A stretch of DNA of 64,000 nt from Arthrobacter sp. U41 (GTDB lineage: Bacteria; Actinomycetota; Actinomycetes; Actinomycetales; Micrococcaceae). Below the pieces are notes generated by a model. That model did no database searches. It worked only from the letters and a program-made list of their open reading frames with translations, and had not been told where the DNA came from. Shown here piece after piece: positions 49,764 through 58,470 of this stretch. The position numbers and the translations under genes were made by a program. The stretch's first letter is position 1. Every line of letters starts with the position of its first letter. The stretch is from the NCBI RefSeq assembly GCF_007679325.1, contig NZ_VEGI01000001.1, positions 1,816,833 to 1,880,832 on the forward strand, written 5' to 3'.

Positions 49764-52391
49764 CTAGTTCTTCGGGAGCGCGTCCAGCAGCCGGGCGCAG
49801 CGGATGAAGCCCAGGTGTGAGTATGCCTGCGGATGGTTGCCAAGGTGGGTTTCGGTGCCGGGGTCGTACTCCTCCGGCAGCAGCCCGGTGGGACCGAACA
49901 GGTTGACCAGCTGGTCGAACAGGTCCCAGGCCTCCTCGATCCGGCCCACCGCGACGTAGGCCTCGATCAGCCACGTCGTGCAGATGTGGAATCCGCCCTC
50001 CAGGCCCGGCAGTCCGTCGTCGTACCGGTAGCGGAACACGGTGGGACCCACCCGCAGTTCCCGTTCCACCGCCGTGACGGTGTCCAGGAAGCGCTGGTCG
50101 GAGACGTCCAGGAGGCCGGAGAGCCCGATGTGCAGCACGGCGGCATCCAGGTCCGGGCTGTCGTAGGCCACGGTATAGGAGGCGGCACTGTCGTCCCAGC
50201 CCTCGCGAAGGACTTCCTCCCGGATGACCGCTGCCGCCGGTTCCCACTCCGGAAGCGGCGTCCGGCCGTGCCGGACGGCGGTGCGCAAGGCCCGGTCCAG
50301 CGCCACCCAGCACATCACCTTGGTGTAGATGTGGTGCCGGGGTGCCCGCCGGGCCTCCCAGATCCCGTGGTCGGCCTCGTGCCAGCGGGCCAGGACCGCA
50401 GAGGCCATCTGGACCATCAGCTCCCAGTGGGCATCGGCCAGGACCCCCTGCCGCGCGCTGAGGGAATCGATGAGTTCGGCGACCGGTCCGAAGACGTCCA
50501 GCTGCACCTGGTGGTCCGCGGCGTTGCCGATCCGCACCGGCCGGGAGCCCGCATAGCCGGGGAGGCTTTCGATGATCGCCTCGGTGGACAGCGGCGCGCC
50601 CGTGACCGAATACAGCGGGTGCAGCCACTCCGGGCCGGGGGCGTGGGCCAGGATCCGTCCCAGCCACGCCAGGAACCCTTCCGCCTCCGCGGTGGAGCCG
50701 AGGTCCACCAGTGCGTTGACCGTCATGGAGCCGTCCCGCAGCCAGCAGTACCGGTAATCCCAGTTCCGGGTGCCGCCGATCCCCTCCGGCAGCGACGTGG
50801 TGGGCGCGGCCAGCACCGCGCCGGTGGGCTCATGGACCAGGGCGCGGAGCACCAGGGCCGACCGGCGGACCAGGGAAGGTTTCACGGATGGCAGCTGCAG
50901 TGCCTGCACCCAGCGCCGGGAATGATGCGCGACGGCGGCGCGGCGCGAGTTCTCCTCCGGCGGTTCGGCCCGGTGGGGTTCCGTGTCGCCGCAGCGCAGA
51001 TTCAGCACGACGGGGCCGTGCCGCAGCTCGACGTCGGCGGTGGCGGTGGCATGGCGGCCGTCCGAGGTGATCGTGAAGTCGACGCCCGGTGCGAGCAGGA
51101 TGATCGGGTCCGCCGTTCCCACGACGTGCAGCTCGGCACCACGGGCCTCCATGCTGAAGGGCGCGTTGGCGTAGTCCGGGCGGGGCGCAAAGACAATCCG
51201 CGCTGTTCCGGTCCCCGAGAGGACCCGGACCAGGCTGGTGATGCCTTCCGGCGCCGGTTCCAGATAGTCCGTGACAGTGACGTCGGCCCAGCGGGTTTCC
51301 ACGATCATGGTGCTGTCCACGTAGCGCTGGCCCAGGACCTGCGAGGCTTTCACGGGTTCCACCGAGAAGTGGCCCGCGGCGTCACCGCCGAGCAGATGGG
51401 CAAAAAGGGAACCCGAGTCCGGCAGCGGATGGCTCATCCAGCAGATTTTGGCGTCCGGGGTGATGAGCGCGGTGGAGGAGCCGTTGCCGATCATGGAATG
51501 CCGTTCCAGGCCAACGGCGTCTTCCCCGAACAGCCACGCCCGGCGGAGTTCAAACAGAATGGCCAGGACCCGGGCAAAGGACTCCGGATCCCGGAGCCGG
51601 TGCGCCGCGGCCGTGGGCCCTTCGCCGACGCGCAGGCCCAGGTCCGGCCCGCGCAGGGTGGCCATGGCGGCCTCATCGCTGGAGGCGTCCCCGGCGTAGA
51701 GGGCGGCGCTGACCCCCAGCATGGACCGCAGGTGTTCCATGGCGGCGCCCTTGGACGGTTCCACCACGGACAGGTCCAGGACGGAGCCGTCGACGATGAA
51801 GGACAGCCCGTGCGCCTTGGCGATTTCCTCGGCCTGCTGGGTGACCAGTGCGACGACGTCGGGGGTCGCCGGGCGGGTGTGCACGGAGACGGCCACGGGC
51901 TTCCGCTCGATGGTGATCCCGCGGTAGGCGCCCACGGTTTCGGCGAGGGCCTGGCTGGTCTGCTGCAGCACGGATTCGGTGGCCAGGGACAACCCGTGGG
52001 CGAAGCCCATGTCGAACTCGGCGCCGTGCGAGCCGACAAGGTGCACTTCTGCCGGGAGCCGGGAGACGGCGGCCAGGTCGCGCAGGGAGCGCCCGGAGAT
52101 GACGGCGGCGTGGGTGTTCGGGAGGGCGGCCAGCGCCCGGAGGGCAATTGCGGCGCTGCCCAGCGGCAGGGTTTCGGTGGAAATGCCTTCCGCCTCGCAC
52201 AGGGTGCCGCCGTAATTGCAGGCCACGAGCAACCCCGGCGTGCGGGCCAAAATCTTGAGTTCCGCCAGCAGCTGCGGCGTCAGGCCGTCGTCGGCGGCGT
52301 TGGTCTGCACAAAGGCGCGGAGCAGGCCCAAGGGCAGGGATTTCGTCAGGAGGGCAGAGTCGGCAAGGGACTGGTTGAGCGGGGTGGGCAT
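49764..52391 (-). CDS. GH15 glycoside hydrolase fused to a degenerate trehalose-phosphatase-like HAD domain
   Basis: An 875-residue fusion. Residues ~50-270 match trehalose-6-phosphate phosphatase (ISGRSLRDLA, GSHGAEFD, K214 in EPSKGAAM, GDASSDEAAM). Motif I, normally DxDGTL, reads NYGGTL at 59-64, so both catalytic Asp residues are lost. Residues ~290-875 form a GH15 glucoamylase/trehalase (GGTRNWDYRYCWLRDGS, then GGFHICTTWLIEAYVAVG). Actinobacterial GH15 members include trehalases. I infer an active trehalase or glucosidase with a non-catalytic, perhaps sugar-sensing, domain. The ATG at 52391 has GGAAGGA upstream. Convergent with the nuclease gene, with stops 35 nt apart. Confidence 0.87.
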   Translation of the reverse strand: MPTPLNQSLADSALLTKSLPLGLLRAFVQTNAADDGLTPQLLAELKILARTPGLLVACNYGGTLCEAEGISTETLPLGSAAIALRALAALPNTHAAVISGRSLRDLAAVSRLPAEVHLVGSHGAEFDMGFAHGLSLATESVLQQTSQALAETVGAYRGITIERKPVAVSVHTRPATPDVVALVTQQAEEIAKAHGLSFIVDGSVLDLSVVEPSKGAAMEHLRSMLGVSAALYAGDASSDEAAMATLRGPDLGLRVGEGPTAAAHRLRDPESFARVLAILFELRRAWLFGEDAVGLERHSMIGNGSSTALITPDAKICWMSHPLPDSGSLFAHLLGGDAAGHFSVEPVKASQVLGQRYVDSTMIVETRWADVTVTDYLEPAPEGITSLVRVLSGTGTARIVFAPRPDYANAPFSMEARGAELHVVGTADPIILLAPGVDFTITSDGRHATATADVELRHGPVVLNLRCGDTEPHRAEPPEENSRRAAVAHHSRRWVQALQLPSVKPSLVRRSALVLRALVHEPTGAVLAAPTTSLPEGIGGTRNWDYRYCWLRDGSMTVNALVDLGSTAEAEGFLAWLGRILAHAPGPEWLHPLYSVTGAPLSTEAIIESLPGYAGSRPVRIGNAADHQVQLDVFGPVAELIDSLSARQGVLADAHWELMVQMASAVLARWHEADHGIWEARRAPRHHIYTKVMCWVALDRALRTAVRHGRTPLPEWEPAAAVIREEVLREGWDDSAASYTVAYDSPDLDAAVLHIGLSGLLDVSDQRFLDTVTAVERELRVGPTVFRYRYDDGLPGLEGGFHICTTWLIEAYVAVGRIEEAWDLFDQLVNLFGPTGLLPEEYDPGTETHLGNHPQAYSHLGFIRCARLLDALPKN

Positions 52392-52577
52392 GGACGGCGT
52401 CCTTCCGGTTGTCCCCAATGCCTGCATGAGACCGTCCCCGCGGGACGTGCTTCCAGTATTTCCCGGCTCGATTTCCCCTGGGTGTCCCGGCGGTTGCGGG
52501 GATGTAACATCCGCAGCCGCCGGGGTTCGTGCCGGAGGAGGCGGCTATCCGGCCACGAAGCTCACCGACCCGGGTGC

Positions 52578-53567
52578 CTAGACGCGGACCAGTCCGGCGA
52601 CGTCCGCGAGCAGCTGCACCGAGCGCAGCCGGGCCTCGGTGCCGGTGCTCTGGTGCGCGACGATGAGCTCGTCGGCGTCGGCGTGGGCCGTGAATTCGTC
52701 AAGGTAGTCCAGCACCGCGTCCGGGGTGCCCACGGCGGAATACTTCATCATCTGCGCCACATGCTGGCCCTGCGGCGAGTCCAGGATCATGTCCGCTTCA
52801 TCGTCGCTGAAGACGCGGCCGTTGCCGAAGAACAGCGAGACGCGGGCACGTTTGGTGGCCTGGAACATCTCCTGTGCCTCCGCTGCGGTGTCCGCCGCGA
52901 TCACGTTGACCCCGGCGATCACGTGCGGGGCGTCCAGCTGTGCGGACGGCTGGAAGTCGCGGCGGTAGATCGCGACGGCGTCCTGAAGGGCGTTGGGGGC
53001 GAAGTGCGAGGCGAACGCGTAGGGCAGGCCCAGCTGCGCGGCAAGTTTGGCGCCGAACAGCGAGGACCCCAGGATGTACAGCGGCACATCGGTACCCTTG
53101 CCCGGGGTGGCCTCCACCCCCGGAATTCGGGTGGGGCCGCTCAGGTAGCCCTGAAGTTCGAGGACGTCCTGCGGGAAACTGTCGGCGGACATCGGATCGC
53201 GGCGCAGGGCCCGCAGGGTGTTCTGGTCACTGCCGGGCGCCCGGCCCAAGCCCAGGTCGATCCGCCCGGGGTGCAGGGTTTCCAGCGTGCCGAACTGCTC
53301 GGCGATGGTCAGCGGCGAGTGGTTGGGCAGCATCACGCCGCCGGCGCCGAGTCGGATGCTCTCCGTCTGCGCGGCGACATGGGCGATCAGCACACTGGTG
53401 GCCGAGGAGGCGATCGCGGACATGTTGTGGTGCTCGGCGTACCAGACACGCCGGTACCCCAGCTTCTCGGCGAGCTGCGCCATAGCCACGCTGCCGGCCA
53501 GGCTTTCTGCCGCCGTCTGGCCCGTGCCGATAGTTGCCAGGTCAAGGATGGAAAGCGGAACAGTCAC
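52578..53567 (-). CDS. LLM class flavin-dependent oxidoreductase
   Basis: A 329-residue luciferase-like monooxygenase of the group that includes YhbW. Typical blocks are the N-terminal [60 protein letters not shown] and [20 protein letters not shown]. It uses FMN or F420 on an unknown substrate. GTG start at 53567; a GTG at 53600 would add 11 residues. No clear ribosome binding site for either. Single gene. Confidence 0.88.
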   Translation of the reverse strand: MTVPLSILDLATIGTGQTAAESLAGSVAMAQLAEKLGYRRVWYAEHHNMSAIASSATSVLIAHVAAQTESIRLGAGGVMLPNHSPLTIAEQFGTLETLHPGRIDLGLGRAPGSDQNTLRALRRDPMSADSFPQDVLELQGYLSGPTRIPGVEATPGKGTDVPLYILGSSLFGAKLAAQLGLPYAFASHFAPNALQDAVAIYRRDFQPSAQLDAPHVIAGVNVIAADTAAEAQEMFQATKRARVSLFFGNGRVFSDDEADMILDSPQGQHVAQMMKYSAVGTPDAVLDYLDEFTAHADADELIVAHQSTGTEARLRSVQLLADVAGLVRV

Positions 53568-53702
53568 GGAAAAAGCCGGCCTTTCGTAGCGGGAAGTCAC
53601 AGGCGCGGCGCCGGATCCCGGCGCGCGCACACTGGCAACAACGACGCCGGCCCCCGGGTTATTTCTGCGCCCGCTGTGGCGCTCCCCATGTGCCTGGTCC
53701 AG

Positions 53703-54515
53703 TTAGGGGCACGAATAGTTGTAATCCAGGCCGCCGGAAACGTACTGCGTCAGGGCCACGCGGCTGCCGGGGGTAAGCGCCGGCAGGGAGCAGTTCGACT
53801 TGGCGCCGTTCAGGGACCGCGCCCCGGCGAGCCAGCTTGGCAGGCCGGCGAGGGGGCTGCTGGCAGGAACCGTTCCGGCGATCTGGCCCCACTGGTAGCC
53901 CGTGGAATAGATCCCGACTTTCGCACCGATGCTCTCGAAGTAGTCGGCCATGCCTTCGAGGTCGGCGACGTTCGCGGCCTTGTCCGCCTGCCAGCTGTTT
54001 TCCGTCTCCACGTCCAGCCACCACAGGTAGTCCTGCGGATTGTCGATCCCGCGGATCGTGGCGTCGTCATAGGCCTTCGCGTAGCCGTACATGTAGGAGC
54101 AGGCTTTGAAGTCGCCGGCCCCGCTGCCGCAGACACCGTACGGGTTGTCGACGTCGGCACCGCCGTAGTGGTTCGACGTGGGCCACCACGAGCCCTGCTG
54201 GCCCGGGTTGGCCGTGTTGACGTAGAGCGCCACCCGCGGCTGGTCGGTGAGCGGCGGGTAAGGGGCGGTTTCCGCCCAAGCCAGTTGGGCCGCCAGGCAC
54301 GGGTTGGTGGTGTTCGCGAGGCCGTTATTGACACCGACGATGGCGAAGGCCGGCCGTTTGGGGAGGGTTTTCCCGCACTGGGGCCACGACACGTCGATAC
54401 CCACCGGCTCGGCAACCCGGGGCGGCGGCGCCGCGGCGGCCGGCCCTCCGCCCAGCAGGACAAGGCCAAGCGTGATGGCGGCGGAAACCAGCTTCGTCAA
54501 TACCCGGGTAGCCAT
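53703..54515 (-). CDS. Secreted glycoside-hydrolase-25-like (DUF1906/Rv2525c-type) protein
   Basis: A 270-residue exported protein. The signal peptide MATRVLTKLVSAAITLGLVL ends near AAAAPPP. The mature part has the GH25/DUF1906 TIM-barrel pattern: GIDVSWPQCGKTLPKRPAFA, a WWLDVETENSW acidic pair and a SYMYGYAKAYDD region, then KVGIYSTGYQWGQIAGT. It may cleave peptidoglycan or another glycan. The DUF1906 branch has uncertain activity. Four Cys residues suggest disulfides. ATG at 54515. Stands alone. Confidence 0.8.
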   Translation of the reverse strand: MATRVLTKLVSAAITLGLVLLGGGPAAAAPPPRVAEPVGIDVSWPQCGKTLPKRPAFAIVGVNNGLANTTNPCLAAQLAWAETAPYPPLTDQPRVALYVNTANPGQQGSWWPTSNHYGGADVDNPYGVCGSGAGDFKACSYMYGYAKAYDDATIRGIDNPQDYLWWLDVETENSWQADKAANVADLEGMADYFESIGAKVGIYSTGYQWGQIAGTVPASSPLAGLPSWLAGARSLNGAKSNCSLPALTPGSRVALTQYVSGGLDYNYSCP

Positions 54516-54660
54516 ACCCCAGCTTACTTCGGAACCCTTGAGGCACCTTGAGGCCAGGCGTGCGCGTCGCCGGAATACCTGGCGGCTGCGGGGAGTTGCC
54601 GCCCATGGACCGCTTTTCCATTCACCCCCGGCCGCCTGGCCGGCAGAACAGGAGACTGAC

Positions 54661-55362
54661 ATGGCTAACATCCTGATGGTCGTATCCGCCGCTGATTCCC
54701 TCACCATGCGGGACGGCAGCGAACACCCCACCGGCTACTGGGCCGAGGAGCTGGTGGTTTCACACCAGACCCTCCGGAACGCCGGCCACACCGTCCACAT
54801 CGCGACGCCCGGCGGCGCGAAGCCCACGGTGGACCAGGTCAGCCTGGCGGCCGAGTCCGCCGGCGGTGAGGACCGCGCCGACAGCTTCCGCACCTACATC
54901 TCCGAGATCGACGCCGAGCTGTCCGCGCCGCTGGCGCTGGCCGACGTCGAGCTCTCCGGCTACGATGCGATCGTTATGCCGGGCGGGCACGGCCCCATGG
55001 CTGATCTCTACCGCGATGCCGACCTTGGCAGGCTGTTGACCGCAGCGAACGCCGACGGCAAGGTCATTGCCCCGTTCTGCCACGGCCCGGCCGGGCTGCT
55101 GAGCGCCACAGACGACGCCGGAACGTTCGCTTTCGCGGGACGCCGCCTCACCGTTTTCACCAACGAGGAGGAACTGGGCGGCGGCACCGGCCCCAACACG
55201 CCGTGGTTCGTGGAGGACGTCCTGAAGGAGAAGGGCGCGGTCGTCGAGAACGCCGCCGCCTGGAGCTCCCATGTGGTCCGTGACGGCAACCTGATCAGCG
55301 GCCAGAACCCGCAGTCCAGCGAGGACGTGGCGAAGGAAGTCCTCAACGCCCTCGCCGGCTAG
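54661..55362 (+). CDS. DJ-1/PfpI family protein (Hsp31-like)
   Basis: A 233-residue class I glutamine-amidotransferase-like protein. It has MANILMVVSAADSLTMRDGS at the start, the nucleophile-elbow Cys in KVIAPFCHGPAGLL, an acidic partner in YWAEELVV and the GYDAIVMPGGHGPMADLY block. This fits the Hsp31/YhbO-type group, implicated in glyoxalase or protein-repair activity. The ATG at 54661 has AGGAG upstream. Single gene, followed by an 11-bp inverted repeat. Confidence 0.88.
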   Translation: MANILMVVSAADSLTMRDGSEHPTGYWAEELVVSHQTLRNAGHTVHIATPGGAKPTVDQVSLAAESAGGEDRADSFRTYISEIDAELSAPLALADVELSGYDAIVMPGGHGPMADLYRDADLGRLLTAANADGKVIAPFCHGPAGLLSATDDAGTFAFAGRRLTVFTNEEELGGGTGPNTPWFVEDVLKEKGAVVENAAAWSSHVVRDGNLISGQNPQSSEDVAKEVLNALAG

Positions 55363-55398
55363 CCTCTCAGCACTGGGGCGCAGAAAACCGAAAGCTTA

Positions 55399-55425
55399 GC
55401 CGGGTCCGGGGTTGCCGGACCCGGC
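55399..55425. promoter_or_regulatory. 11-bp perfect inverted repeat ahead of the HerA-like gene
   Basis: GCCGGGTCCGG (55399-55409) and CCGGACCCGGC (55415-55425) with a 5-nt loop. It lies 36 nt after the DJ-1 stop and abuts the -10-like TATGCT of the next gene. It may end the DJ-1 transcript, or be an operator that overlaps the -35 region of the HerA-like gene. Confidence 0.6.
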
Positions 55426-55431
55426 TATGCT
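55426..55431 (+). promoter_or_regulatory. Putative -10 element of a leaderless promoter (HerA-like gene)
   Basis: TATGCT is followed by GTCCGC and then the ATG at 55438. No Shine-Dalgarno is present. Inferred from spacing. Confidence 0.45.
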
Positions 55432-55437
55432 GTCCGC

Positions 55438-57156
55438 ATGGCCATCAAATCCACTGCTGACAAAGTCGCCACCATCCAGAAGGGCTATACCCTCGAGGGC
55501 CCCACCATCGAACTGGGCGCCGCGATCATCGACGGCGAAGTCCATAAGGATGCCCCCGTCCGGCTCCCGCTGTCCATGATGAACCGCCACGGGCTGGTGG
55601 CCGGCGCAACCGGCACGGGCAAGACCGTTACCCTGCACATGATGGCCGAACAGCTCTCCGCCGCCGGGGTGCCGGTGTTCCTGGCGGATATCAAGGGAGA
55701 CCTGTCCGGGCTGGCCACGGCCGCCACCGGCAGCCCGAAGCTGCTTGCACGCACGGAAGGGATCGGCCAGGCCTGGTCCGGGAAGACGTTCCCAGTGGAG
55801 TTCCTGGCCCTCGGCGGCGACGGTAACGGCATCCCCGTCCGTGCCACCATCACGTCCTTTGGCCCCATCCTGCTGTCCCGCATCATGGAACTCAACGACA
55901 CGCAGGAATCGAGCCTGCAGCTGGTCTTCCATTTCGCGGACAAAAACGACCTCGAACTCATTGACCTCAAGGACCTGCGCGCCGTCATCCAGTTCCTTAC
56001 TTCCGCGGAAGGCAAAGATGAACTGGAGGAACTGGGCGGACTGTCGAAGTCGACCGCCGGTGTCATTCTCCGGGAACTCGTCACCCTCGAAGCCCAGGGT
56101 ATGGAGAAGTTCTTCGGCGAACCCGAGTTCGACACCGCCGAACTGATGCGCACCGCCCCGGACGGCCGAGGCGTCATCACGTGCCTGGAACTGCCCACCC
56201 TGCAGACCAAGCCGATGCTTTTCTCCACCTTCCTGATGTGGCTGCTGGCGGACCTCTTCGACGAACTGCCCGAGGCCGGAGACCTGGACAAGCCGAAACT
56301 CGTCTTCTTCCTGGACGAGGCCCATCTGCTGTTCAACGGCGCATCCAAGGCCTTCCTGGACGCCATTACCACCACGGTGCGGCTGATCCGGTCCAAGGGC
56401 GTCGGCATCTTCTTCGTCACGCAGACCCCCAGGGATGTCCCCGCCGAAGTCCTGGGCCAGCTCGCCAACCGTGTCCAGCACGCGCTCCGGGCCTACACGC
56501 CGGAGGATGCCAAAGCGCTCAAAGCCACCGTCTCCACCTTCCCCATGAGCGACTACGACCTGGAGGAGACCCTCACCTCCGCAGGGATCGGCGAGGCCGT
56601 CATCACCGTCATGAACGAAAAGGGCGCCCCGACGCCGGTGGCGCTCACCCGCCTGCGCGCGCCGGAATCGGTTATGGGGCCCAGCGCCGACGCCCTGATC
56701 TTAAGCACCGTGGCAGGCTCCGCGTTGCTGCCCAAGTACGGCACCGCCGTCGACAACATGTCCGCTTACGAAAAGATTGCCGGGAAGGGCCCGGCGGGCA
56801 GCGGGGCGGAGGCTCCTGCCCCGGTGCCCGACGGCGGAGCTGCCGGCGGCGGCGCTCCCGATGTGTCCGACGTCGAAGCCGAGGCGCGGCGGATCGAGGA
56901 GGACATCCTGGGCCGTCCCAGCAGCCGGCCCGCGCCGGCCCCCGCATCTCAAGAAACCCGCCGGGAACCGCAAGCTGAGGCACCGCGCCGGTCCCCGCGG
57001 CAGCCTGCAGGCGAGAGCCCGGCCGGAGACCTGGCCGGGGCCCTTGGCGGCGCCCTCGGCGGCGGGCTTAAGAGCATGGCCCGCTCGCTGGGGACCCAAC
57101 TCGGCCGCGAACTGCTCCGCGGCGTCTTCGGCACTTCCTCCAAGCGCCGCCGCTAG
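55438..57156 (+). CDS. HerA-like ATPase, DUF853 family (YjgR)
   Basis: A 572-residue ATPase. Walker A is GATGTGKT at 56-63, Walker B is KLVFFLDEAHLLFNGAS (about 288-304), and an arginine-finger-like region is RAYTPEDAKALKATVSTF. Residues ~450-540 are a disordered Pro/Ala/Arg-rich linker, and a Gly-rich segment with SMARSLGTQLGRELLRGVFG closes the protein. DUF853 proteins belong to the FtsK/HerA superfamily and are thought to act on DNA, but the function is unproven. Monocistronic by context. Confidence 0.87.
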   Translation: MAIKSTADKVATIQKGYTLEGPTIELGAAIIDGEVHKDAPVRLPLSMMNRHGLVAGATGTGKTVTLHMMAEQLSAAGVPVFLADIKGDLSGLATAATGSPKLLARTEGIGQAWSGKTFPVEFLALGGDGNGIPVRATITSFGPILLSRIMELNDTQESSLQLVFHFADKNDLELIDLKDLRAVIQFLTSAEGKDELEELGGLSKSTAGVILRELVTLEAQGMEKFFGEPEFDTAELMRTAPDGRGVITCLELPTLQTKPMLFSTFLMWLLADLFDELPEAGDLDKPKLVFFLDEAHLLFNGASKAFLDAITTTVRLIRSKGVGIFFVTQTPRDVPAEVLGQLANRVQHALRAYTPEDAKALKATVSTFPMSDYDLEETLTSAGIGEAVITVMNEKGAPTPVALTRLRAPESVMGPSADALILSTVAGSALLPKYGTAVDNMSAYEKIAGKGPAGSGAEAPAPVPDGGAAGGGAPDVSDVEAEARRIEEDILGRPSSRPAPAPASQETRREPQAEAPRRSPRQPAGESPAGDLAGALGGALGGGLKSMARSLGTQLGRELLRGVFGTSSKRRR

Positions 57157-57233
57157 CACCGCTGCGGTGCCCTGCCCGTCCGCTTTGAAGCGTTGGCGTT
57201 GGCAGTCCCCAGTGCCCGCGATCCGTGCGGTCC

Positions 57234-57261
57234 TTGACACATGGGGCGCCTGCGACAATAA
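57234..57261 (+). promoter_or_regulatory. Sigma-70-type promoter of the membrane-anchored unknown
   Basis: A consensus -35 TTGACA (57234-57239) and a -10-like CAATAA (57256-57261) are 16 bp apart, about 38 nt before the ATG. It is the clearest consensus -35 box seen in the window. Confidence 0.6.
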
Positions 57262-57299
57262 GTTTCCTGTGGGGTGCAGGTAACGTAAGGTACGTGCAA

Positions 57300-58292
57300 A
57301 TGAGTCAGGCGTTGGTCAGGACTGCAGCCGGTTGGCTGCTGGGCCTGATGCTTGTCGTGGCCGCGGGAGTTGTCGCGATCAATATCGTGAACAACTCGAT
57401 CGCAAGCCCGCAGCAGCCTGTGCGCGAATATTTCGACGCTTTGCAGAAGGGCGAGGGCGAGAAAGCCCTCGGCCTGTTGCGGGCCTCCGTGCCCCAAAGC
57501 AACGCCGCCATGCTGGACGGAACGGCGCTGCAGACCGCCGCCGCCGGAATCAGCGACGTGCGGTATGGGGACGCCGAGGACCGTGGCGGGAACCAAGTCA
57601 TGGTTCCGGTTGACTACACGATTGACGGCAGCGAACAGCGGACAGAGTTCCTGCTGGAAAAGTCCGGCACGGAATGGCTGTTCTTCCACAAGTGGTCCAT
57701 TGTTCCCGCGGCCCTTCCGGTGGTGGATGTCACCGTGGTCAACGCCAATGAGGCCACACTCAACGGGGTGCCGGTGAACATGCCCAACGGCCGCAATTCC
57801 TTCGCCGTTTTCTACCCCGGCGAGTACGAGGCCTCCCTTGCCGGCGAGTACTTCTCCGCCCCGCCCACCAAAACCACGCTGTCCGGCCGGGATCTGCCCG
57901 CTGCCCCGCTCAGCCTCATGACTGAGGCGACCGATGAGCTCAAGGACGCCGTGGGCAGCAAGGTCAAGGAGTTCCTGGACACCTGCGCCGATACCGCCGA
58001 CAAGCAGCAGAAGCTCCAGCCTGACTGCCCGTTCTACCACGCCACCAACAACCGCGTCGTCGACGGCACCATCGACTGGAGCATCCAGGAATACCCCACC
58101 GTCAGCATCGAGCCCTTCGGCGGACGCTGGGTGGTGGCGCCCCTGAACGGCAAGGCACAGATCAAGGCCCAGCAGGTGGACCTGTTCACCGGGGCCGTGA
58201 CGGAGCTCAACGCCGTGCACGATTTCAGCTTCACGACCCGCCTGGACATCGACGCCGAAAACGTCAAGGTCACGCCGCTCCTGAGCTACTAG
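57300..58292 (+). CDS. Membrane-anchored protein of unknown function
   Basis: A 330-residue protein with one N-terminal helix (about residues 10-29, WLLGLMLVVAAGVVAINIVN) and a ~300-residue exported domain. A segment near residues 40-100 (QQPVREYFDALQKGEGEKAL) resembles the NTF2/DUF4878-like fold found in secreted proteins. Two Cys residues in DTCADTADKQQKLQPDCPF suggest a disulfide. AAGG lies 9 nt before the ATG at 57300; a GTG at 57294 is also in frame. Preceded by a strong promoter, convergent with the thioredoxin-NHL gene. I do not recognise a specific family. Confidence 0.75.
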   Translation: MSQALVRTAAGWLLGLMLVVAAGVVAINIVNNSIASPQQPVREYFDALQKGEGEKALGLLRASVPQSNAAMLDGTALQTAAAGISDVRYGDAEDRGGNQVMVPVDYTIDGSEQRTEFLLEKSGTEWLFFHKWSIVPAALPVVDVTVVNANEATLNGVPVNMPNGRNSFAVFYPGEYEASLAGEYFSAPPTKTTLSGRDLPAAPLSLMTEATDELKDAVGSKVKEFLDTCADTADKQQKLQPDCPFYHATNNRVVDGTIDWSIQEYPTVSIEPFGGRWVVAPLNGKAQIKAQQVDLFTGAVTELNAVHDFSFTTRLDIDAENVKVTPLLSY

Positions 58293-58470
58293 CCCGGCCG
58301 CTGCGGTACCCGCCCGGTTTTTGCACGCGGCACTGCCGGCAAGGCGTCACGCCGCTCGCGCGTCGAAACCCCGGGATCCCAAGGACCCGGGCCCCCTTAA
58401 AGCCAGAAGGCTGCCGTCCGTAACGCCGTGGTCACGAACAGCAGCCAAATCCGGGCCCCTCCGGCGGACG

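Noticed and set aside
49833..54551. 1572-codon open frame on the plus strand
   Set aside because: Antisense across three well-supported genes (GH15 fusion, LLM oxidoreductase, GH25-like). The composition is that of a reverse-strand shadow.
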